From: Pediococcus argentinicus
Lineage (GTDB): Bacteria > Bacillota > Bacilli > Lactobacillales > Lactobacillaceae
Assembly (NCBI RefSeq): GCF_001437605.1
Contig: NZ_JQCQ01000001.1
Location: 8,095 to 72,094 of the forward strand
DNA length: 64,000 nt
Reading direction: 5' to 3'
Each line of letters begins with the position of its first letter. Position 1 is the stretch's first letter. The notes beneath the pieces were generated by a model. It saw nothing but the letters and a program-made list of their open reading frames with translations. It had not been told where the DNA came from and did no database searches. Both the position numbers and the translations under genes were made by a program. Below are positions 57,604 through 64,000 of this stretch, piece by piece.

Positions 57604-59367
57604 ATGAAGAAAACCAAGATTGTTTCAACACTTGGACCCGCAAGTACTGACGTAGATACAATTGTAAAATTAATCGAAGCCGGTGCAAACGTATTCCGTT
57701 TCAACTTTTCACATGGTGATCATGCTGAACATTTAGACCGTTACAACAAGGTTATGGAAGCTGAAAAGATCACTGGTAAAACAGTTGGTATCTTATTGGA
57801 TACAAAGGGTGCTGAAATCCGTACAACTGCTCAAAAAGATGGTAACCAAGAATACCATACTGGCGACAAAGCACGTATTTCAATGGACGAATCTTTAGAA
57901 ACAACCAAGGATGTAATTGCTGTTACATACGATGGCCTTTATGATGATGTTCATGTTGGTGGTCACGTATTATTCGACGATGGTTTACTTGATTTTAAGA
58001 TTGACGAAAAAGACGAAGAAAAACGCGAATTAGTTGTTCATGCAACTAATAACGGTACTCTTGGTTCACGTAAGGGTACAAATGCTCCTGGTGTTTCAAT
58101 TAACTTACCAGGTATTACTGAAAAAGATGCTAGCGATATTCGTTTCGGTTGTGACGAAATGAACATTAACTACATCGCTGCAAGTTTCGTTCGTAAACCT
58201 CAAGATGTTTTAGACATTCGTCAACTTCTTGAAGAAAAAGATATGGCTGACGTTCAAATCTTCCCTAAGATCGAATCTCAAGAAGGTATTGACAACGCTG
58301 ACGAAATCTTAAAGGTTTCAGATGGTATCATGATTGCTCGTGGTGACATGGGTGTTGAAATTCCAGCTGAAAATGTTCCTTTGGTACAAAAATCATTAAT
58401 CAAGAAATGTAATGCTGTTGGTTTACCAGTTATCACAGCTACACAAATGCTTGACTCAATGATCGAAAACCCACGTCCAACACGTGCTGAAGCTTCTGAT
58501 GTTGCTAACGCCGTTTGGGATGGTACAGATGCTACTATGCTTTCTGGTGAAAGTGCTAATGGTGATTACCCAGTTGAAGCTGTCGCAACAATGGCTAAGA
58601 TTGACGAAAAAGCTGAAAATGCACTTGCTGAAGATGGTAACTTACAAATAAACAAGTTTGACCAAAGTGATGTTACAGAAACAATTGGTGCTGCCGTTGC
58701 TCGTGCTGCACGTAACTTAGGTGTTAAAACAATTGTTGCTGCTACACAATCTGGTTACACTGCACGTATGATTTCTAAATACCGTCCAGATGCTGATATT
58801 TTAGCTATCACATTTGACGAACGTGTTCGTCGTGGATTGACAGTTAACTGGGGTGTTCACCCAATCGTTGCTGACAAGCCATCTACTACAGATGAAATGT
58901 TTGATTTAGCTGCTAACAAAGCTGTTGACCTTGGGTTCGCTAAGGAAGGCGACTTGATCTTAATCACTGCTGGTGTTCCAGTTGGTGAAAGTGGTACAAC
59001 AAACATGATGAAACTTCAATTAATTGGTTCAAAACTTGCAGCTGGACAAGGTGTCGGTGATGAAACAGTTATTGGTAAAGCTGTTATTGCAACTTCTGCT
59101 GAAGAAGCAAACAGCAAAGCTGTTGAAGGCGGAATTCTTGTTACAAAGACAACTGATAAGGATTACTTACCAGCTATTGAAAAATCAAGTGCTTTAGTTG
59201 TTGAAAATGGTGGTTTAACATCACATGCAGCTGTTGTTGGTATTTCAATGGGCATTCCTGTTATCGTTGGTGTTCAAAATGCTACATCAATTCTTTCTGA
59301 TGAAGAATTAATTACTGTAGACTCACGTCGCGGTGTTATTTACCACGGTGCATCAAACGCACTTTAA
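57604..59367 (+). CDS. pyk: Pyruvate kinase
   Basis: Glycolytic enzyme of 587 aa converting PEP and ADP to pyruvate and ATP. KIVSTLGPAS, the N-terminal FNFSHG, FPKIESQEGIDNADEIL, MIARGDMGVEIP and ITATQMLDSMIENPRPTRAEASDVANAV are the family signatures. A C-terminal PEP-utilising-like domain (about 475-587, GGLTSHAAVVGISMGIPVIVG) is the extension known from bacilli and lactobacilli. Co-transcribed with pfkA; a small imperfect hairpin in the 63-bp gap might affect stoichiometry. SD AAAGGAGAG. Confidence 0.98.
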   Translation: MKKTKIVSTLGPASTDVDTIVKLIEAGANVFRFNFSHGDHAEHLDRYNKVMEAEKITGKTVGILLDTKGAEIRTTAQKDGNQEYHTGDKARISMDESLETTKDVIAVTYDGLYDDVHVGGHVLFDDGLLDFKIDEKDEEKRELVVHATNNGTLGSRKGTNAPGVSINLPGITEKDASDIRFGCDEMNINYIAASFVRKPQDVLDIRQLLEEKDMADVQIFPKIESQEGIDNADEILKVSDGIMIARGDMGVEIPAENVPLVQKSLIKKCNAVGLPVITATQMLDSMIENPRPTRAEASDVANAVWDGTDATMLSGESANGDYPVEAVATMAKIDEKAENALAEDGNLQINKFDQSDVTETIGAAVARAARNLGVKTIVAATQSGYTARMISKYRPDADILAITFDERVRRGLTVNWGVHPIVADKPSTTDEMFDLAANKAVDLGFAKEGDLILITAGVPVGESGTTNMMKLQLIGSKLAAGQGVGDETVIGKAVIATSAEEANSKAVEGGILVTKTTDKDYLPAIEKSSALVVENGGLTSHAAVVGISMGIPVIVGVQNATSILSDEELITVDSRRGVIYHGASNAL

Positions 59368-59387
59368 GATAAATTAGTTTAAACAAA

Positions 59388-59418
59388 GAAACGTAACCAA
59401 TTTGGTTGCGTTTTTTTT
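59388..59418 (+). terminator. Intrinsic terminator after pyk
   Basis: AAACGTAACC-AATTT-GGTTGCGTTT followed by a T run, with one G-T pair in the stem. It closes the pfkA-pyk operon. Confidence 0.9.
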
Positions 59419-59491
59419 ATTTCTAGTGCAATTGAGTTTGCTTTCTAGTAAAATTGATTTATGTAAACTAAAATTGGAGTGGAAGATCAAA

Positions 59492-59950
59492 ATGGAAAGT
59501 TGGCTTTTTTTATTTAGTATTTTAGTAATTGCTTTTCTTGGTAAGAATCAATCTTTAATGATTGCTTGCTTTGTCGTCTTATTGTTAAAAGCCATTCCTA
59601 ACACTGCACAACTCTTTGATATTATCAGTAAGCAGGGAATTAATTGGGGTGTGACAGTCATATCTGTCGCTATTTTAATTCCGATTGCTACTGGGAAAAT
59701 TGGTTTTATGGACTTGATTAATTCTTTCAAGAGCCCTGTTGGTTGGATTGCCATTGCATGTGGTGTACTAGTTTCCATTTTATCGGCAAGAGGGGTTGGC
59801 TTTCTTGCGGCAAGCCCTGAAGTAACTGTTGCTTTAGTATTCGGAACTATTATGGGTGTAGTTTTCTTAAACGGTATTGCTGCGGGACCAGTTATTGCTT
59901 CTGGAATTGCGTATTTAATTATTCAAATGCTTCAGATTCAAGTGAAATGA
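59492..59950 (+). CDS. UPF0756 (DUF441) membrane protein
   Basis: A 152-aa protein with four or five hydrophobic helices; [37 protein letters not shown] and [11 protein letters not shown] are family blocks, as in B. subtilis YtwI, which is also near pyk. Function unknown. The ATG at 59492 follows TTGGAGTGGAAG; the frame stays open upstream into the pyk terminator and those codons are not real. The TGA overlaps an ATG (59947) of the next frame. Confidence 0.85.
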   Translation: MESWLFLFSILVIAFLGKNQSLMIACFVVLLLKAIPNTAQLFDIISKQGINWGVTVISVAILIPIATGKIGFMDLINSFKSPVGWIAIACGVLVSILSARGVGFLAASPEVTVALVFGTIMGVVFLNGIAAGPVIASGIAYLIIQMLQIQVK

Positions 59951-59958
59951 GGAAAATA

Positions 59959-60828
59959 ATGGAATCATTATTAGGAAAAGTATCAAAAGGAAAAGTGATT
60001 GATGAAAATGATCAGTTTTACTTTGTTCAATTAGAGGATGTTAAAACCTATCGTCTAGATAAAAAAGAAATTAAGAAGCCTTTGAAACAGGGCAGTTTTT
60101 TTTCTGGTTTTGCATACGAAAATGTTAATCATGAACTTCAAATTACTCGAGAGGCTCCAGATATTCGTGTGGGCCGTTTTGGTTGGGCCAAAGTAGTTCG
60201 TGTTCGTCGTGATTTAGGTGTCTTTGTAGATATTGGTTTACCAAACAAAGATATAGTTGTTTCTCTGGATGAGCTTTCCACAGAAAATAGATTATGGCCT
60301 AATATGGGAGACCGTTTACTTGTGCGTATTACTGTCGATAATAAAAATCGCATGTGGGCTAAATTGGCTGACGATTCTGTTTTTCGTGCATTGGCTCAAC
60401 GCGCAAATACTGCGATGACTAATAAGAATGTATCTGCTACAGCTTATCGTTTGAAGATTGTTGGAACGATTGTCTTTACTGACGATTTCTATGTTGGTTT
60501 TATTCATCCATCAGAGCGTAATGAAGAACCTCGTTTAGGAGAACAATTGACTGCACGTGTCATCAAAGTTCAGCAGGATGGTTCATTGAACCTTTCATTG
60601 AAACCTAGAGGTTATGAAGCAATTGGTGATGATGCTGCTATGGTATTAGCTCTATTGGAACATAGTTCAGAACACAGTTTGAATCTAAATGATCATAGTG
60701 ATCCAGTCGAAATTAAAAAAACTCTAGGAATTAGTAAGGGCCAATTTAAGCGTGCTTTGGGTCATCTATTAAAAGTCGGTATCATTAATCAAACTGACGA
60801 GGGTATTGAGCTTAAGTCAGAGGATTAG
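59959..60828 (+). CDS. cvfB: CvfB-like S1 RNA-binding protein
   Basis: A 289-aa protein of the CvfB/YitL family, linked in staphylococci to virulence gene expression. S1-like modules span about 1-60, 68-135 (VGRFGWAKVVRVRRDLGVFVDIGLPNKDIVV) and 145-210 (DFYVGFIHPSE), followed by a C-terminal winged helix (TLGISKGQFKRALGHLLKVGII). ATG 59959 is chosen because GAGGAAAATA precedes it; ATG 59947, overlapping the upstream stop, is the alternative. Confidence 0.92.
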   Translation: MESLLGKVSKGKVIDENDQFYFVQLEDVKTYRLDKKEIKKPLKQGSFFSGFAYENVNHELQITREAPDIRVGRFGWAKVVRVRRDLGVFVDIGLPNKDIVVSLDELSTENRLWPNMGDRLLVRITVDNKNRMWAKLADDSVFRALAQRANTAMTNKNVSATAYRLKIVGTIVFTDDFYVGFIHPSERNEEPRLGEQLTARVIKVQQDGSLNLSLKPRGYEAIGDDAAMVLALLEHSSEHSLNLNDHSDPVEIKKTLGISKGQFKRALGHLLKVGIINQTDEGIELKSED

Positions 60829-60831
60829 AAT

Positions 60832-61719
60832 ATGGATCGTCTGGTAGAAGAGTATCTGCATGCTTTAGTTGTCGAAAAAGGTTTGTCACAAAATACGGTA
60901 GTAAGTTATCGGCAGGAACTTAGACGATTTATAACTTTTTTATCTAAAGAAAACATCAAAGATATTAAAAACGTCGATCGTTATGTTATTTTAAATTTTC
61001 TTGACGAATTGGATCGAGCTGGAATTTCTCGTAATTCAATTATTCATGCTATCTCTAGCTTACGAAAATTCTTTTTGTATTTGTTACAAATTAATATGAT
61101 TACAGATAATCCAATGAATAATATTGTTCCACCAAAGAAAGCTCAGCATTTACCCTCTATTCTTACTACGGATGAGGTTGAAAGACTACTGGCTACACCA
61201 AATACGGCGACAAATTTAGGTGTCCGTGATCGGGCTATTTTAGAGGTTATGTATGCAACCGGATTGCGTGTCAGTGAATTAATCCATTTAAATCTAAATG
61301 AATTACATTTGGAAATGGGATTAATTGAAACGGTTGGTAAAGGTGATAAACAACGTGTTATACCAATTGGAGACGTCGCAATTAAGTGGCTAAATGAATA
61401 TTTACAGGGTCCTCGTGGAGCTTTATTAAAAAATCAAAATTACGACATTGTTTTTCTAAATCAACATGGTCGTCCTATGACGCGCCAAGGAATTTGGAAG
61501 AACCTTAAACAGTTAGTGTTAAAAGCTGGGATAACCAAAAATATTACGCCACATACTCTCAGACATTCATTTGCAACACATCTGTTGGAAAATGGTGCAG
61601 ATTTGCGAATTGTACAAGAATTGTTAGGTCATGCGGATATTTCTACAACTCAAATTTACACGCATGTCACCCAACAAAGATTGACGAATGTGTATAATAA
61701 ATATCATCCTCGTGCTTAA
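60832..61719 (+). CDS. xerD: Site-specific tyrosine recombinase XerD
   Basis: Chromosome-dimer resolvase of 295 aa acting with a XerC/CodV partner at dif. The N-terminal SAM-like domain (VEEYLHALVVEKGLSQNTVVSYRQEL) is followed by the catalytic domain with Arg in ATGLRVSELIHL, Lys in VGKGDKQRVIPIG, HTLRHSFATHLLENGADLRIVQELLGHADISTT and Tyr in QIYTHV (split for length). Its location before ribT-scpA-scpB is the conserved Firmicutes context, so it is the housekeeping XerD rather than a mobile-element integrase. Confidence 0.95.
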   Translation: MDRLVEEYLHALVVEKGLSQNTVVSYRQELRRFITFLSKENIKDIKNVDRYVILNFLDELDRAGISRNSIIHAISSLRKFFLYLLQINMITDNPMNNIVPPKKAQHLPSILTTDEVERLLATPNTATNLGVRDRAILEVMYATGLRVSELIHLNLNELHLEMGLIETVGKGDKQRVIPIGDVAIKWLNEYLQGPRGALLKNQNYDIVFLNQHGRPMTRQGIWKNLKQLVLKAGITKNITPHTLRHSFATHLLENGADLRIVQELLGHADISTTQIYTHVTQQRLTNVYNKYHPRA

Positions 61720-61733
61720 AGGTAAGGAGTAAC

Positions 61734-62105
61734 ATGTTAGTTAGATATACTGAATCAAATCACAAAACCACTATGGGACTCTTGTCTTGCGTTTCAGGTA
61801 TTGATAGTTTGGATCAGGTTAATGATACGTTACAGTATTTTACTAACCGCAATGATCGTTATATCTATCTTGATCAACAAGATCAGCAGTTTATTGGCGT
61901 GGTATTAGTTATATTGCAAAAAGATTTTGTTATTATTGATCGACTGGGATTTATTCCTGATGAGGAAACAGTTTTCAATGAAAATGAAGTTCTTAGATCT
62001 TTACAAAGTATTTATCCAGAAAGAAGACTAATCGGTACCATTGCAACTAGTTCAATGATGGAAAGATTTGAGATGGGTCAAAATATAAATGGCACAAATG
62101 AATGA
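61734..62105 (+). CDS. ribT: RibT-like protein (degenerate GNAT family)
   Basis: A 123-aa protein matching RibT by position and by its start (MLVRYTESNHKTTMGLLSCV resembles B. subtilis RibT, MLIRYKKS-, as I recall). RibT is a predicted GNAT acetyltransferase from the riboflavin operon. The region that in GNAT enzymes forms the acetyl-CoA pyrophosphate loop (R/Q-x-x-G-x-G/A) reads DRLGFIPDEETVFNENEVLRSL here, with no such loop, so enzyme activity looks unlikely. It overlaps scpA by 17 bp. The family call is by similarity of pattern, moderate confidence. Confidence 0.7.
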   Translation: MLVRYTESNHKTTMGLLSCVSGIDSLDQVNDTLQYFTNRNDRYIYLDQQDQQFIGVVLVILQKDFVIIDRLGFIPDEETVFNENEVLRSLQSIYPERRLIGTIATSSMMERFEMGQNINGTNE

Positions 62106-62835
62106 AACATTACCAACAATAAAAATTGATGAATTTGAGGGACCGTTGGATCTCTTGCTTCATTTAATTCGAATATCTGAAATGGATATTTATGATATTA
62201 AAATTAGTAGCATTACTACACAGTACCTTGATTACTTGCATGCTCAAAAAGAATTACAGTTAGATATTGCTGGTGAGTATTTGGTAATGGCAGCCACTTT
62301 AACCGAGATTAAGGGAAAGATGTTATTGCCAAATACGGAGGTCCCAGATGATATTGGAGACGAAGATGATCCAAGAAATGATTTAATGGATCAATTAATT
62401 GAGTATCAGCGTTATCAAGAAGCATCAGTGAATCTTAAAGATCTTGAAGGACAACGTAAACAGCTATTTACAAGACCACAGGCTGACGTTCCTGATGATA
62501 TTAATCTAAATTTGGTAACGCCTGGAGTTCAGTTATCAGACTTACAAAAGGCTTTTGAAAAGATGATTGCTAAAAAGCTTACCAACGAACCAATTCATCA
62601 AACGATTCAAGAAGATGAGGTTTCGATTGGTGATAGAATGATACAGGTTAAAGATCAAGTTCATCATTACAAGCAAGGGGTCTTATTTGAGAATCTTTTT
62701 GATGATGTAATAGATCGAGTTAATTTAGTAACCACTTTTATGGCTTTGCTGGAATTGGTTAAAGACAATCAGGTTATACTTCAACAAAATGAACTTTTTG
62801 ATTCAATTTTAATAAAGGAAATTCAAGAAAAATAA
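62089..62835 (+). CDS. scpA: Segregation and condensation protein A
   Basis: Kleisin of 248 aa that bridges the SMC heads in the condensin complex. KIDEFEGPLDLLLHLIRISEMDIYDIKISSITTQYLDYL and YLVMAATLTEIKGKMLLP are the N-terminal hallmarks; the C-terminal winged helix is at about 180-245. ATG 62089 overlaps ribT; ATG 62098 is an alternative. scpB follows after 1 bp. Confidence 0.95.
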   Translation: MAQMNETLPTIKIDEFEGPLDLLLHLIRISEMDIYDIKISSITTQYLDYLHAQKELQLDIAGEYLVMAATLTEIKGKMLLPNTEVPDDIGDEDDPRNDLMDQLIEYQRYQEASVNLKDLEGQRKQLFTRPQADVPDDINLNLVTPGVQLSDLQKAFEKMIAKKLTNEPIHQTIQEDEVSIGDRMIQVKDQVHHYKQGVLFENLFDDVIDRVNLVTTFMALLELVKDNQVILQQNELFDSILIKEIQEK

Positions 62836-62836
62836 T

Positions 62837-63445
62837 ATGAGTAGTAAACAAGATTTAGAAGGATTATTGTTTGTTAGTGGAGAGGTAGGTATTTCTCTGG
62901 CAAATCTTGCAGATTTAACTGGGTTCTCTAAACCAGCCATCAGAAATATGTTAGATGAGCTGAGTCATGAGTATCAATCTAATCAAGATTCTGCGCTTCA
63001 AATAATTGAATCAAATGAGACGTACCGCTTAACAACTAAAAAAGAGTTATCCTCGTTATTAGGAAAGTATTTTGAACAACCACTTCAATCGTCGCTGTCA
63101 CAGGCATCTTTGGAAATTTTATCTATTATTGCATACAAGCAACCTATTACACGGGTCGAAATAGATTCAATTCGGGGAGTTCAAAGTGGAGCAACGATTC
63201 AAAATTTAGTTGCACGTGACTTAGTTTGTGAAGTTGGTCGTTTAGATGAGCCTGGCCGTCCTAAAACATACGGAACCACGAGTGATTTTTTGGACTATTT
63301 TGGAATTACAGATTTAAAGGAATTGCCAGATCTTCCGCAAATAAAGACTACAGACGAAAATAACGATTCCACAGGTGATTTATTCTTGAAAGAGTTTAAT
63401 CAGTCAGCTGTTATAACTGAAAAGGATGGAGAACAAGATGAGTGA
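62837..63445 (+). CDS. scpB: Segregation and condensation protein B
   Basis: Winged-helix partner of ScpA, 202 aa. LEGLLFVSGEVGISLANLADLTGFSK and SLEILSIIAYKQPITRVEIDSIRGV plus GRLDEPGRPKTYGTTSDFLDYFGI are family blocks. An acidic tail follows residue 175. The 3' end overlaps the rluB start by 8 bp. Confidence 0.96.
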   Translation: MSSKQDLEGLLFVSGEVGISLANLADLTGFSKPAIRNMLDELSHEYQSNQDSALQIIESNETYRLTTKKELSSLLGKYFEQPLQSSLSQASLEILSIIAYKQPITRVEIDSIRGVQSGATIQNLVARDLVCEVGRLDEPGRPKTYGTTSDFLDYFGITDLKELPDLPQIKTTDENNDSTGDLFLKEFNQSAVITEKDGEQDE

Positions 63446-64000
63446 AAGATTACAAAAAGTAATGGCAGAAGCAGGGGTAGCATCCAGAAGAAAATCTGAA
63501 GAATTGATTGCTGCCGGACGAGTTTGGGTTAATGGAAAAGCTGTTACGGAACAAGGATTTAAAGTTGAACGACACGACCGTATTGAAGTTGATGGTGTTC
63601 CAATTCAAAAAGAAAACCTCGTTTATTTTCTTTTGTACAAACCACGTGGTGTTATTACATCAGTTCATGATGAAAAAAATCGTTCAACTATCATGAGCTT
63701 TTTCCCTGATGTGGTTCAAAGAATTTACCCAGTTGGTCGTTTAGATTACGATACTTCAGGTGCACTATTAATGACCAATGATGGAGAATTGGCTAATAAA
63801 ATTACTCATCCTAAGTATAAATTTGAAAAGACTTATACTGCTAAGGTCAAGGGAATTCCAAGTATTGAAAAGATTGAGCGCTTAGAAAAGGGCGTCGTCA
63901 TAGATCATAAGAAAACAGCTAAGGCTAAGGCTAAGATTCTTAGTTCGGATACTGAAAAGCAAACGGCTGTTATTCAACTGACAATTCATGAAGGACGTAA
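63438..64000 (+). CDS. rluB: Ribosomal large subunit pseudouridine synthase (RluB-like), 3' end outside window
   Basis: Partial gene of 187 codons visible, running off the right edge. The N-terminal S4 domain (ERLQKVMAEAGVASRRKSEELIAAGRVWVNG) is followed by the RsuA/RluB catalytic domain with YPVGRLDYDTSGALLMTNDGELANKITHP, where the Asp of GRLDYDTSG is catalytic. A family member adjacent to scpB is typically RluB, acting on 23S rRNA. The reading overlaps the scpB stop by 8 bp. RsuA-type cannot be excluded without the rest. Confidence 0.9.
   Translation, partial: MSERLQKVMAEAGVASRRKSEELIAAGRVWVNGKAVTEQGFKVERHDRIEVDGVPIQKENLVYFLLYKPRGVITSVHDEKNRSTIMSFFPDVVQRIYPVGRLDYDTSGALLMTNDGELANKITHPKYKFEKTYTAKVKGIPSIEKIERLEKGVVIDHKKTAKAKAKILSSDTEKQTAVIQLTIHEGR

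Noticed and set aside
60832-61719. XerD read as integrase of a mobile element
   Set aside because: The conserved xerD-ribT-scpA-scpB context and lack of att repeats or cargo genes identify the housekeeping recombinase.

Overview
The window is a housekeeping stretch of a low-GC Firmicutes chromosome, most likely a member of the Lactobacillaceae. The evidence is the AT-rich coding sequence, strong AGGAGG-type ribosome sites, frequent TTG and GTG starts, paired PolC and DnaE replicases, T-box and PyrR leaders, a CIRCE operator, and the gene order uppS-cdsA-rseP-proS-polC-rimP-nusA-ylxR-ylxQ-infB-rbfA-truB-ribF-hrcA-grpE-dnaK-dnaJ-lepA. An intact pfkA-pyk pair argues for glycolytic (homofermentative-type) metabolism. 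The genus cannot be fixed from sequence reading alone.

Layout. 0.1-9.0 kb: lipid carrier and phospholipid synthesis (uppS, cdsA), a site-2 protease (rseP), proS and polC. 9.0-14.6 kb: the rimP-nusA-rnpM-ylxQ-infB-rbfA transcription/translation operon, with its own promoter and a terminator-like hairpin in the leader. 14.6-16.5 kb: truB-ribF. 16.5-21.4 kb: the class I heat-shock genes hrcA-grpE-dnaK-dnaJ behind a CIRCE element. 21.4-23.3 kb: lepA. 23.3-24.1 kb: the only poorly explained stretch, with a tandem repeat, an orphan basic protein and a PyrR attenuator serving uraA. 25.4-30.4 kb: prmA-rsmE, a small membrane protein, relA and dtd. 30.4-32.0 kb: a HAD phosphatase converging on a minus-strand cell-wall amidase. 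32.0-35.3 kb: T-box-controlled hisS-aspS. 35.4-39.6 kb: a YitT protein, two teichoic-acid-type glycerophosphotransferases and endonuclease IV.

39.6-51.2 kb: a minus-strand PPDK regulator, then rpsU-yqeY-phoH-ybeY-dgkA-era-recO, T-box-controlled glyQS, dnaG and rpoD (a dispersed macromolecular-synthesis cluster). 51.2-56.5 kb: trmK, a Nif3-like protein, a minus-strand DUF2929 protein and dnaE. 56.5-59.4 kb: pfkA-pyk. 59.4-64.0 kb: a UPF0756 membrane protein, cvfB, xerD, ribT, scpA, scpB and the start of rluB, which runs off the window.

No prophage, insertion sequence, CRISPR array, defence island, tRNA or rRNA was seen, and no convincing novel multi-gene system. The observations most worth a second look are regulatory or small-scale: (i) hrcA seems to lack a normal start where its ribosome site points; (ii) an orphan basic ORF after lepA has an ATT or frameshifted 5' end beside an 11-bp tandem repeat; (iii) the nusA operon, relA and polC each have a terminator-like hairpin just upstream; (iv) the hisS-aspS T-box has candidate specifiers for both His and Asp; (v) the RibT acetyltransferase appears to have lost its acetyl-CoA loop.
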